The notes under the pieces are model-generated. The model had not been told where the DNA came from and searched no databases. It saw only the letters and a list, made by a program, of their open reading frames with translations. Shown piece by piece: positions 55,111 through 64,000 of a DNA stretch of 64,000 nt (position 1 is the first letter of the stretch; each line of letters starts with the position of its first letter). A program made the position numbers and the translations under genes. This DNA is from Aquarana catesbeiana (Eukaryota; Chordata; Amphibia; Anura; Ranidae): assembly GCF_042186555.1 (NCBI RefSeq), contig NC_133324.1:222257145-222321144 (forward strand), read 5' to 3'.

Positions 55111-56918
55111 TGTAAAGATTAAATATCTAGATGCACATTCTCTTTGACCTAAACTGTAGATGTGACCCCCCCCCCCCCACTGCTGCGCACACAATACAGT
55201 TAGCATTAACATTAACACTGCAAAGACACCTGTCACTGGCATGGGGCTGTTATATATATATATATATATATATATAACATATATTTCAAAAGCCTCCTAA
55301 ATAATAACATGCCATCAGTGGAATTAAGGCTCATAATAGGCTATTCACACCAGTACTAGTAGTGCCATTTTTAAGACAATAACAGCATTTATGCCCAGCA
55401 CCAATTTGTAGGTTCTTCCCCCATTCCACGTTCCAACATCATGAAAAATTAGTAAGGGAATAGACAAAAGAAATCCCTTATAGGGAATAAAATATGTTTA
55501 TGGATGGGATAGGCTGTGGTCAAGCACAGTATTTACTGTATCATAGGACACATTCTTTCCCCTGTCACCATGTGTTTTCTCACTCTAGACTTACCAGCAG
55601 CATGCCCCCCTTTTTCTGGATGAAAAGTATTCCGGAGATTGGAGGATGCTACAGAAACCTTTTGTATACAGTTCCCAGTAGCAAATTGGCTGGTTCACAC
55701 TGGGGTCTTCTTGGTAAATGATGCAGGATAAATGTGACGGAGACATAGAGCAAGATACAGAACCAAAGCTGGACCTGCTAAACAATATTATTTGCAAATC
55801 TTGAGCAAACAAAATAATTATATTAATAATAATTCAATAGTAATGCAATAATTCCTAACAAAAAGCATGCAGTTTCTTGACTTGCTTTTTTAAAAGGAAC
55901 AGTCAGGATGGCTAATACCCACCACCAATGTGGACTAATGAAAGTACTTCTAATCACTGGGCATTGCTGGCACTTTGTGTGATGCTGAACAGGTGTGCTC
56001 TGCCCCAGAACAAAAAATACTTCTATTGGGTAACAGCAGCATCCATTGCAGAATGGAAGCCTCAGCTGTACCAGCAAACAGATGTCCTGGCAGAATCCCT
56101 TCAACGCCACCTTATAAATGGCCCAGTTATACAAAGCACTGCTGTCCCATGACATGGCCATCCACTGTGCTACATATAGCTTCACAGAGAGGACTGGCTG
56201 ATAGAAATGGACACAAATCTTTGGAAATTAATCAATAAAAGTGCACTAGTCAATTAAAAAATAAAGTGATGTTTTTACACAGTGATTTTTTTTCCCCATG
56301 TATTTCTGAATTCAGCAAGCCATTGTTTCTTGTACAAAGAACTGTACAAATGGCCACTCACATGAAAATCATTTCTGATATTTGCTACTGCCCATAAATA
56401 AAAGCATACTTAATTAATCATTAACAAGAATATACATATGAATATAATGTACATAAATAAAATTCCTAAAAGTACCGTCATTTCAAGTTCTCCTCGAAAC
56501 CTAGGATTGTACATGAAAGAATGACTTTGGGGAAACCCTACTGAAAAGCCCAGAACTATATATAGATATATACATTTATATGTGTGTGTATATAGCAAAA
56601 CTTAAATTAAACGGCAATAAAATAAATAAGCTGATCTCCCAACTATTATTTGCTACAAAAAGAAATTCTGATGTAGTAAAACAAAATTCTTTATCTCTAG
56701 AAAATACGTTTTGGATTCCTGATCGCTACACCACTATTTTTTACCCTCCCACTCAGATGCTTTGTGTTTTGGCATGTGTTTTGGTTTTCCCCTCAACTTT
56801 TTGTCATTGGAAGTTGGCCTTTGCCATCTGTTCCTGAGCGCTGCCATATTCTGGTCTGTGAGGCACTCTGTGTGCCCAGCTTGAGGTGGTGAGATTTGTA
56901 GGTTTTTTTTGTCCTAAG
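55111..56918. other. 3' flank or 3' UTR of the OSBP2-like gene
   Basis: No coding frame of interest. Immediately downstream (minus strand) of the stop codon at 56919. It has a (TA)n run at 55250-55276. The extent of the 3' UTR cannot be fixed from sequence alone. Confidence 0.4.
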
Positions 56919-57061
56919 TCAGAAAATATCAGGACAGATGGACCAGTCTTGTTTGTCTTTGCTCTCCCAATATCCTCCTTTGTAAACACACATGAGCTCC
57001 CCAGTGAAAGAGTCGACCTTCCGCTCAAACCACAGTGGCTGATATCCTTCATAGTCATTAC
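56919..57061 (-). CDS. Oxysterol-binding protein C-terminus, last coding exon
   Basis: This exon encodes the end of the lipid-binding (ORD) domain of an OSBP-family lipid transfer protein, which moves sterol and PI4P between membranes at contact sites. The frame gives YQPLWFERKVD, then VYKGGYWESKDKQDW, and ends CPDIF before TGA. The 'VYKGGYWE..KQDW..CP.IF' ending fits OSBP2 (ORP4) better than OSBP1, judged from memory. A splice acceptor (TTCAATACAG, minus strand) precedes base 57061. The exon starts at the second codon base and completes the Gly codon opened by the last base of the exon at 60444. The phase match across the 3.4-kb intron is strong evidence. Confidence 0.88.
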
Positions 57062-57239
57062 CTGTATTGAATAAAAATTGGTTAGTAAGAACTGTGACAT
57101 GCTGCACATAACCAATGAGGTTCTTATGACAACCTGTACACCATTCCATCTTAAAACAACTGTTCTCCAACTGGGCTAGGCAATACTCCAACACCAGCTG
57201 AGATGAAGGGCTAGAATGTATTTTCCTACTAGATTATAC

Positions 57240-57475
57240 CTGATTTACGTGGACGGGCAAGAGCTTAGCTGAATTGATGCATAGGTAGTTTGTCATCTCC
57301 ACTGATTAGAAGAGTGCTTTCCAGCACAGAAATCATAATGTTCTGTATGTCTCTAGGCAGAGAAGACTGAATCAAATAGGTAATATTAGCAGATACCTTT
57401 CTTGTTTTCCTTTCTTGTCTGCAGATACAAACTCAATGTAAACAGTTCAGTCCAGGCATGAGCCTGTAATGTGAG
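57240..57475 (+). repeat. Diverged direct repeat, copy 2
   Basis: Partner of 54415-54640, sharing AGCTTAGCTGAA, TAGTTTGTCATC-type and TGTCTGCAGATACAAACT motifs in the same order. It is inside the OSBP2-like last intron, whereas copy 1 lies downstream of the gene's stop. Confidence 0.5.
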
Positions 57476-57479
57476 AAAT

Positions 57480-58200
57480 CCAGGATAAGCATTCTGAAAA
57501 GTTTTTGGACCAGCCAAGGCATGAGAACAACCTTTGGGTGGAAAACACCTCTGCTATCTCAGAGGCCATCCAAAAGCAGAAAGAGGCATATAAAGACCAT
57601 CTACTTGGACCAGGAAAAATTGCAGCCTGGTAGAGAATCCAAGATGGTGTCAGCAGCCAAGTGTGTTCAGGATGATAGATACTCCAGCAGGCATAATGAG
57701 ACCAGAACACCTTGTCTTCAGAGCGCAGTGAGTCCTACTCCCCATCACCTCATTGCTCCCCACTAAGCTCTCCAAATTGCTCCTCCAAAGGTAGCTCTAC
57801 AACACCGAGTCTAGAGACTCGCTGGTGGAGGCACGTTGGTACACAAAGCAATTTCTCAAAGACTTACCCACCGAGGCAAACTACTAAAATACTAACACAG
57901 TATAACTAAAATTGAAGCTGAAACTAGAGAGACTAAATATGAAGACACAGTTTTCTCCCCGCAAGATTTAAAAGATAAGACAATGAGGCAGGATCACAGA
58001 ATTAAGGAACTAATATTGCAGCTTGGTGCTTAGTAAAATAGGAGTCACTGCTCCAACATCAGAATTAGGGGTCTGCCAGAAGCCACTGAAGCAAAAAGCC
58101 TACAGCCAACCCTGATATCTGTAAACAAATCCTGGGCAATTCTATAGAGCACAACACTGAAATAGATAAGTATGGGGACCACAAGCTGTGGTAAATTCAT
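57480..58200 (+). pseudogene. Degenerate L1-type ORF1 remnant
   Basis: A broken plus-strand frame contains NIRIRGLPEATEAKSLQPTL (about 58060-58120) and, after a frame break, IEHNTEIDKYGDHKL. This resembles the conserved NNxRIRGLPE block and following IE.DRAHRAL block of L1-type ORF1 proteins. Several stops interrupt it. Boundaries are approximate. Confidence 0.55.
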
Positions 58201-58587
58201 ATAAATTGTCAAAATGATGTCCATAGACCAACTCAGGGAAAAATGGGGCTCATTTCTAAAGGATACCTGGAGGTAATCTCAACTGAAACGTTTCTTTCAT
58301 AGCTTGGGAAGTTCTTGAAGAACACTAGGCACACTGTAGAACTTAGAAAATTATGTGTGGTGAGGATATACCTCACATTTTTGTAAATATTTTATTATAT
58401 CTTTTCATGTGACAACACTGAAGAAATGACACTTTGACTACAATGTAAAGTAGTGAGTGTACAGCTTGTATAACAGTGTAAATTTGCTGTCCCCTCAAAA
58501 TAACTCAACACACAGCCATTAATGTCTAAACCGCCAACAAATGTGAGTATACCCCTAAGTGAAAATGTCTAAACTGGGCCCAAAGTG

Positions 58588-59574
58588 TTAATATTTTGTG
58601 TGGCCACCATTATTTTCCAGCACTGCCTTAACCCTCTTGGGCATGGAGTTCACCAGAGCTTCACAGGTTGCCACTGGAGTCCTCTTCCACTCCTCCATGA
58701 TGATATCACGAAGCTGGTGGATGTTAGCGACCTTGTGCTCCTCCACCTTCCGTTTGAGGATGCCCCACAGATGCTCAATAGGGTTTAGGTCCAGAGACAT
58801 GTTTGGCCAGTCCATCACCTTTACCCTCAGCTTCTTTTGCAAGGCAGTGGTTGTCTTAGAGGTGTGTTTGGGGTTGTTATCACGTTGGAATACCGAAGGA
58901 GGGGATCATGCTCTGCTTCAGTATGTCACAGTACATGTTGGTATTCATGGTTCCTGCAATGAACTGTAGCTCCCCAGTGCCGGCAGCACTCATGCAGCCC
59001 CAAACCATGACACTCCCACCATCATACTTGACTGTAGGCAAGACACACTTGTCTTTGTACTCCTCACCTGGTTGCCACCACACACGGTTGCCACCATCTG
59101 GACCACATAAGTTTATCTTGGTCTCATCAGACCACAGGACATAGTTCCAGTAATCCATGTCCTTAATCTGCTTGTCTTCAGAAAACTGTTTGCGGGCTTT
59201 CTTGTGCATCATCTTTAGGAGAGGCTTCCTTCTGGGACGACAGCCATGCAGACCAATTTGATGCAGTGTACGGCATATGGTCTGAGTACTGACAGGCTGA
59301 CCCCCCACCCCTTCAATCTCTGCAGCAATACTGGCAGCACTCAAACGTCTATTCCCCAAAGACAACCTCTCGATATGACGCTGAGCATGTGCACTTAACT
59401 TCTTTGGTTGACCATGGCGAGGCCCGTTCTCAGTGTAACCTGTCCTGTTAAACCACTGTGTGTCTTGGCCATCATTTCAGGGTCTTGGCAATGTTCTTAT
59501 AGCCTAGGCCATCTTTATGTAGAGCAACAATTCTTTTTTTCAGATCCTCAGAGTTCTTTGCCATGAGGTGCCAT
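58588..59574 (-). pseudogene. Tc1-like transposase pseudogene, copy B
   Basis: Minus-strand frames give LSLGNRRLSAASIAAEIEGV and VLWSDETKINLCGPDG with the first catalytic Asp (58880-59365), then SLDLNPIEHLWGILKRKVEE with the catalytic Glu and a C-terminal ENNGGHTKY (stop at 58588). A deletion near 58895 removes the region holding the second Asp, and the N-terminal part is in other frames. Inactive. Confidence 0.88.
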
Positions 59575-59797
59575 GTTGAACTTCTAGTGACCAGTATGAG
59601 AGAGTGAGAGCGATAACACCAAGTTTAACACACCTGTTCCCCATTCACACCAGAGACCTTGTAACACTAACAAGTCACATGACCCTGGGGAGGGAATTGG
59701 CTAATTGGGCCGAATTTGGATATTTTCACTTAGGGGTGTACTCATTTTTGTTGCCAGTTTAGACATTAATGGCTGTGTGTTGAGTTATTTTGAAGGT

Positions 59798-60143
59798 CCA
59801 GAGCCTCCCCCATCCTCTGGAATGCTCTACCCCAATCCGTCTGATTTTCTCCTGCTTTATCCACTTTCAGACGATCCCTGAAAACTCATCTCTTCAGAGA
59901 AGCCTATCTGGCCCCCACCTAACAACTGTACATTTATCTTCTCAATCAGCACATCACCCACAGTTATTACCTCTTGTATCTCTTGACCTTCCCTCTTAGA
60001 TTGTAAGCTCTAAGGAGCAGGGCCCTCTGATTCCTACTGTATCAAATTGTATTGTATTTGTACTGTCTACCCTCAAGTTGTAAAGCGCTACGTAAACTGT
60101 TGGCGCTATATAAATACTGTATAATAATAATAATAATAATAAT
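59798..60143 (+). mobile_element. 5'-truncated L2 insertion inside the Tc1 terminal repeat
   Basis: Nearly identical to 47482-47824 of the full-length L2 (CCAGAGCCTCCCCCATCCTC to an (ATA)n tail). Flanked by AAGGT on both sides (59793-59797 and 60144-60148). It interrupts the word TTATTTTGA...ACAGCAAATTT that is continuous in the opposite terminal repeat. Confidence 0.92.
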
Positions 60144-60443
60144 AAGGTACAGCAAATTTACACTGTTATACAAGCTGTATACTCACTACTTTACATTGTA
60201 GCAAAGTGTCATTTCTTCAGTGTTGTCACATGAAAAGATATAATAAAATATTTACAAAAATGCGAGGGGTGTACTCACTTTTGTGAGATACTGTATATGG
60301 ACCCAACTGTATAAACAATAGCCGTATATTAATATTTTGTGATAGAACTCTTATGTTCGAGTCTGAAGGATACACTAGAGAAAAGGATCTGCTTCTCAAG
60401 AACGACTCTTCATATTATAAATGAAAAACAGAAGTTGATTTAC

Positions 60444-60664
60444 CTTCTTCTAAAGCTTCTACGGCTTCTGCCTCTCGCCTTCTTCGCACAGCCCTCTGCT
60501 TCTCTTCCAGACGCTGCTTCTCCACGTTTGCCTCGTCCCACTTGCCGTTTTCCATTAGCCTTTGGTCTGGTCTATGTCGGCTATCGGTGGGGGCAGTGCA
60601 GTCATCAGGCTCATTAAGAGTCAGTGCAAGTTCAGAGAAAAAGTACATATTCTCTGCATTCTCT
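60444..60664 (-). CDS. Oxysterol-binding protein, penultimate coding exon
   Basis: The exon encodes ENMYFFSELALTLNEPDD, APTDSRHRPDQRLMENGKW and a charged helix (DEANVEKQRLEEKQRAVRRR). The segment 'LxPxDSRxRPDxRxxExGxxxxAxxxKxxLEExQR' is the hallmark C-terminal motif of OSBP-related proteins. An acceptor (CTTTCAG, minus strand) precedes 60664 and a donor (GTAAAT) follows 60444. The exon is 221 nt. It joins in phase with 57061 to give GluGluGly-AsnAspTyrGlu. No earlier exon of the gene is visible up to 64000, so the rest lies to the right of the window. Confidence 0.92.
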
Positions 60665-60736
60665 CTGAAAGACAGCAACATAAGGGAAAATAGATTTAAA
60701 AACAGCACACTCATATCTGCCTGGCATATCCTAGAG

Positions 60737-61060
60737 CAGGGGTCCAGTCAAATTTAAAAGTCAGCAGCTAAAAATACTGTAGCTGCTGACTTTTAATAAA
60801 CAGGTACTCACCAGCCCAGGGATCCAGTGTCGTCATCACCCGAGCCAGTTCTTTGCCAGTCTTTGGGTCCCTGGGACTGCCATCTTGTGTGTGGGAAGCC
60901 AGCTGCGACTTCCCACTGGCTCACAGCTGGCTTCCCACTACGTATGTGCGTGACGCACTGTGCTTTCTGAATGGTCTGCAGCCTCCTGAGACAAGTCCCA
61001 GGAGATTGCGGGTGGGGCAACTTCCACGCTGCTTACCTAGGCAAGCAAAATGTAAGTGGG
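60737..61060 (-). repeat. Dispersed repeat with AGTCAGCAGCT hairpin, copy 3
   Basis: Inverted member of the family at 690-898 and 8675-9032: AAAAGTCAGCAGCTAAAAAT with its mirrored half, then sequence with AACTGGCTCGGGTG-type words. It lies upstream of the OSBP2-like penultimate exon, in the neighbouring intron. Confidence 0.6.
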
Positions 61061-61065
61061 AGTGG

Positions 61066-61129
61066 TATCTGTCAGAAATAGGTATGTACAATATATACTG
61101 TGTGTGTGTGTGTATATCTCTCTCTCTCT

Positions 61130-61208
<79 letters not shown>

Positions 61209-61245
61209 GTATATATTGTACATACCTATTTCTGACAGATATACA
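61066..61245. repeat. Large inverted repeat centred on (TA)n
   Basis: TATCTGTCAGAAATAGGTAT then GTACAATATATACTGTGTGT at the left is mirrored by ACACACAGTATATATTGTAC then ATACCTATTTCTGACAGATA at the right. Between them lie a (TC)n run and a (TA)n tract from 61134 to about 61196. The arms are nearly perfect over about 45 bp. Confidence 0.93.
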
Positions 61246-61249
61246 TACA

Positions 61250-63330
61250 TACACACACACATGCTGTGACAGTAGGAGATGCTATCACTGTAAAATTGGT
61301 AGTTTGGGGGACACAGGGTGTGCACGTGGCTTGGTGCAAGACTGCAGAGCATAGATGTGGACTGGTGAAAACTGCTTTCACAGCTTTCTCCAGGTCTTGG
61401 TATTCTGGCATAGGGCTCTGTAGTTTGGAGATTCCATAGTATCTTGGGTGAGATGGGATCTCCAACCCTGTGTCCAGATTTTGTGGAGGACCAGCAGGGT
61501 GTGTGCTCAGGTGAGCACACTCCTTTATAATGAAGGTATGGGAATAACTCATGGCTGCCAGTTGGAGACTGCTCCACCCCACAGACAAGAGCGCTGTGCA
61601 TGGGGAATCAGGAGGACTCCATGCCTCTCCAGGAGTCAGAAGGGCAGCAGGAGGCAGCCAGAGCATGATTGTCAACAACTCACAATAAGTGGCTTGAGGA
61701 TTAAGGCCTGATTGGTGGTGTGTGTTAGAGTGTACCCTTCAGCAACGAAGAACCTATGGTCTGAGGACCAGCATAACAAGTAAAGGTACTGCTTAAGAGA
61801 GAGCCAGGTGGAATAGTATCTTCGGTTGCGTGTATTTGCTGGAGAACCCCTGCGTGAGAACCCTTTGTGTTATGGACTTTTATTTGCCTTTTTAATAAAA
61901 ATTAGCTACAATGCCCTTAAATATAGTTCCTGACTGGCTTGAATCACTGACAAATTCATCTACCACGAGAGCTAAGGGTCCCCAATGTTACAATACATAT
62001 ACTATATACAGTATGACCTGGTCCTATTGTAAACACTGTCAAACTAAGAACATTTTTAGCAAATACAAAAAATATCTGTTGATCCAGCCAGAAATGCAGT
62101 GTCCTTGTTGTTTCCTGTGAGCAGCACCAAAGAATAACTTCCTTCCTAGCTAACTTCTGTAAACCACAATTTCCCTGTCCCCAATGTACAGGTACACTTA
62201 GTCCAGTGTGTGAAGCTTGGGCCTGTCTATGACAGCAATTACTGAGCAGGATGGACAGGACAGATCCTTGGATCCCTCGTCTACTCCACGGCCAGCCAGT
62301 GATCAGGGATGGTAGAGCAGTGATGGGTGAACAGTGGATTGTGCAATCATGGAGGATCTCCTCCTCCTCCCTGCAGCTGGGCTCCTCATTCTGCAGACTG
62401 GGCTGCAGCACGGAGTGGGACATGCTGCCTGGTCTCCACTACAGGAGTTGTCAGTGGCCTTACCAGAAAAAGAACGAAGCTGAGGAGATACAGCGGAGAT
62501 CCCAGATGGCCCGGGGGAAGGAGGAGGGAGCTGCATCATCCCTCTTAATGCGGTACCCAGCGCACTAGTTTGAACCTGGCCTAAAAGTCAAATTTAATTG
62601 TCAGTTCCTAGTGCAGCTTATAAAATGGAAGAATCTCATTTCTTACATCAGCACTGTCTCTGTCCTTTGTTAGACCTCATTGTTGCCCTTATTTTAAATA
62701 CCTGCCATTAAAGCTGTTTAATGAAAAATAGTCTGTCAGCAAAGGTTAATGAAATTCGTGTTCATGCAGCATTGGAGGGAAGCTGGCTTTTCACAATGTA
62801 CAGTGAATCGATGCAGAACATCGCTATTTCATAGTCTCTTCAAATACATAAAAACAAGACTAGATAGAAACTATATACTGTATATTAGCACTATAAACGT
62901 GATGATCTTTTTTAGGAAAAACCTATATTCAGGAAAAGATACAGGCTGCCATTGTTGACCTTTCTTTTTCAAAATGCTAACTTCCTTCCTGCCATGCTGA
63001 TCCAAAGACTTAATTCAATATTTGGAGTCACTTACCTAGGACAAGTATGCAGATCAGGTGTTATGACTTCATGTTTCATGCTTTTTCTGGGTCACTTTGC
63101 TAAATGTCTGCACCCAAGATATGATGGTGCATTTGGCCATTAAAAGCCACTGCAGTCAATTAAAACTACCTATATACACACAAAGGAGATTGCGCAAAAA
63201 CTTTTCACAACACAATATATGAAACCATATGTGAAAAACGTGCAACACATTAATAAATGAATATATTAAGGTGAATAAATTGATCACTAATGAATGAATG
63301 AATGAATATAGTATTAAAAAGAAAAACATC
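61250..63330. other. Intronic or flanking DNA, no exon recognised
   Basis: I looked for further ORD-domain exons on the minus strand and found none. A possible LTR-like or retro-tail segment ends in TTTTTAATAAAAATTAGCTA (about 61888-61907), but without a matching partner. The 155- and 150-codon minus-strand frames show no family. Confidence 0.4.
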
Positions 63331-63334
63331 CGCC

Positions 63335-63650
63335 GATCCCCGCTGAGCAGGCCGATGACAAGTCTGTCTCTGCACACTGTGCAGCAACGGACCTGTCAGA
63401 GCGCCGCTCTCCCCTATGGGGGATCGGATGACGACGGACCGTAGAGTCCGTCGTCACCCGATCCGATCCGAAAACAGATGGAAAAGTAGGTTTTTCCTCC
63501 GTTACACTTTTTTGGATCGGAGTGGGTTGGATGTCAGCAGACATGTCACCGCTGACATCCGACGCTCCATAGAGGTCTATGAGGGTTCGTTCAGGTCCGC
63601 CTAAAAAACTGACAGGCGGACCTGAACGGATCGGCCGTGTGAAAGAGGCC
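63335..63650. repeat. 'CGGCCGTGTGAAAGAGGCC' repeat
   Basis: Related to 54734-55110: contains CTCCATAGAGGTCTATGAGG and GACAGGCGGACCTGAACGGA, ending CGGCCGTGTGAAAGAGGCC. The body has inverted pairs such as GGATCGGATGACGACGGAC and GAGTCCGTCGTCACCCGATC. Noncoding nonautonomous element. Confidence 0.65.
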
Positions 63651-63653
63651 TTA

Positions 63654-64000
63654 TGCCGCATACACACGAGCGGACTTTCCGGCATACTTGGTCCGGCGGT
63701 CTTTCCGATGGACTTTGTCCGCTAGGTGCGCCGGACTTGGACACACACGATCACTCCAAAAGTCTGATGGTTTTGAACGCGGTGACGTACAGCACGTACG
63801 ACGGGACTAGAAAAAGGAAGTTCAAGCCCCACTACGGCACCCTTTGGGATCCTTCTGCTAATCTCGTGTTTATCTCATGTTAGTAGAAGTTTGGTTAGAG
63901 ACGATTCATGCTTTTTACACTTCAGCTTATTTCGATCATTTTCTGCGGTTCAGTTTGTGCTCGTGAGGTTTGTATCTGCTTTTCAGTGCGTGTTGGTCAG
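63654..64000 (+). mobile_element. Harbinger-type element, cut by the window end
   Basis: Starts after TTA (63651-63653) with TGCCGCATACACACGAGCGG, the family terminus. It is longer than the complete copies in this window, and its body (GTTTATCTCATGTTAGTAGA) differs from theirs. The far end lies beyond 64000, so it could be a longer MITE or the edge of an autonomous element. Confidence 0.7.

Larger units (their letters stand above)
58371..60293 (-). mobile_element. Tc1-like transposon, copy B, with nested L2
   Basis: Same family as copy A. The right end GGTGTACTCACTTTTGTGAG then ATACTG is followed by TA (60294-60295). The left outer terminus is lost: sequence starts at CCTCACATTTTTGTAAAT. Inside the right terminal repeat an L2 tail is inserted (59798-60143). 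Without it the two inverted ends are each about 200 bp long. Confidence 0.9.
57062..60443 (-). other. Last intron of the OSBP2-like gene
   Basis: Bounded by GTAAATC (donor, minus strand, 60443) and TTCAATACAG (acceptor, 57062). It contains an L1 ORF1 relic, a direct repeat copy and a Tc1-like element with a nested L2, so most of its length is transposon-derived. Confidence 0.85.

Noticed and set aside
61250..64000. Further OSBP2-like exons
   Set aside because: No minus-strand segment with ORD-domain motifs and splice sites could be found; upstream exons must lie outside the window.

Overview
The window is vertebrate nuclear DNA, most likely from a frog and probably a ranid. Nothing bacterial or phage-like is visible. 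The frog call is inference: one protein-coding gene has spliced exons, and the rest is very dense with L2, CR1 and L1 LINEs, a V-SINE, Tc1-like transposons, and many small DNA transposons whose sequences I recognise from ranid genomes (the 'CCGTGTGTACGCGGCA', 'TTAACCACTT' and 'TTAACCTCCCTGGC' families). No database was searched.

The only convincing host gene is on the minus strand at the right. Two exons (60444-60664 and 56919-57061) join in phase and encode the C-terminus of an oxysterol-binding protein of the OSBP/ORP4 type, closest to OSBP2. The intron between them holds a Tc1-like transposon that was itself hit by an L2 insertion. A CpG-rich block near 13.9-14.3 kb, with a CRE and two RFX-like X-boxes, may be a promoter.

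Layout. 1-14.4 kb: dispersed repeats, hAT, piggyBac-like and Harbinger MITEs, and a chimeric sequence headed by the 5' end of U2 snRNA (about 13.3 kb). 14.5-16.2 kb: a hAT-like element carrying a 38-bp minisatellite split by a V-SINE. 16.4-19.0 kb: a four-layer nest of palindromic element, hAT MITE, CR1 and Harbinger MITE. 20.0-33.5 kb: a very unusual block with a large inverted repeat, a 30-bp minisatellite at both ends in opposite orientation, a degenerate Tc1 copy and a 4.5-kb G-rich minisatellite. 33.5-43.6 kb: MITEs, piggyBac-like elements and further tandem arrays. 43.6-48.3 kb: a Tc1-like remnant split by a full-length L2 with an intact 1065-codon ORF and by an L1-type insertion. 49-57 kb: AT-rich, with fewer repeats, downstream of the OSBP2-like stop. 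57-64 kb: the gene's last exons and intron, an L1 ORF1 relic, a (TA)n-centred palindrome and more repeats, ending inside a Harbinger-type element.

Many insertions keep readable target-site duplications (3-bp TWA, TTAA, 8 bp, or longer), so relative insertion order can be read directly. The long open frames across the minisatellites are composition artefacts and are not annotated as genes. Family names rest on recalled sequence features and on the termini and duplications visible here.
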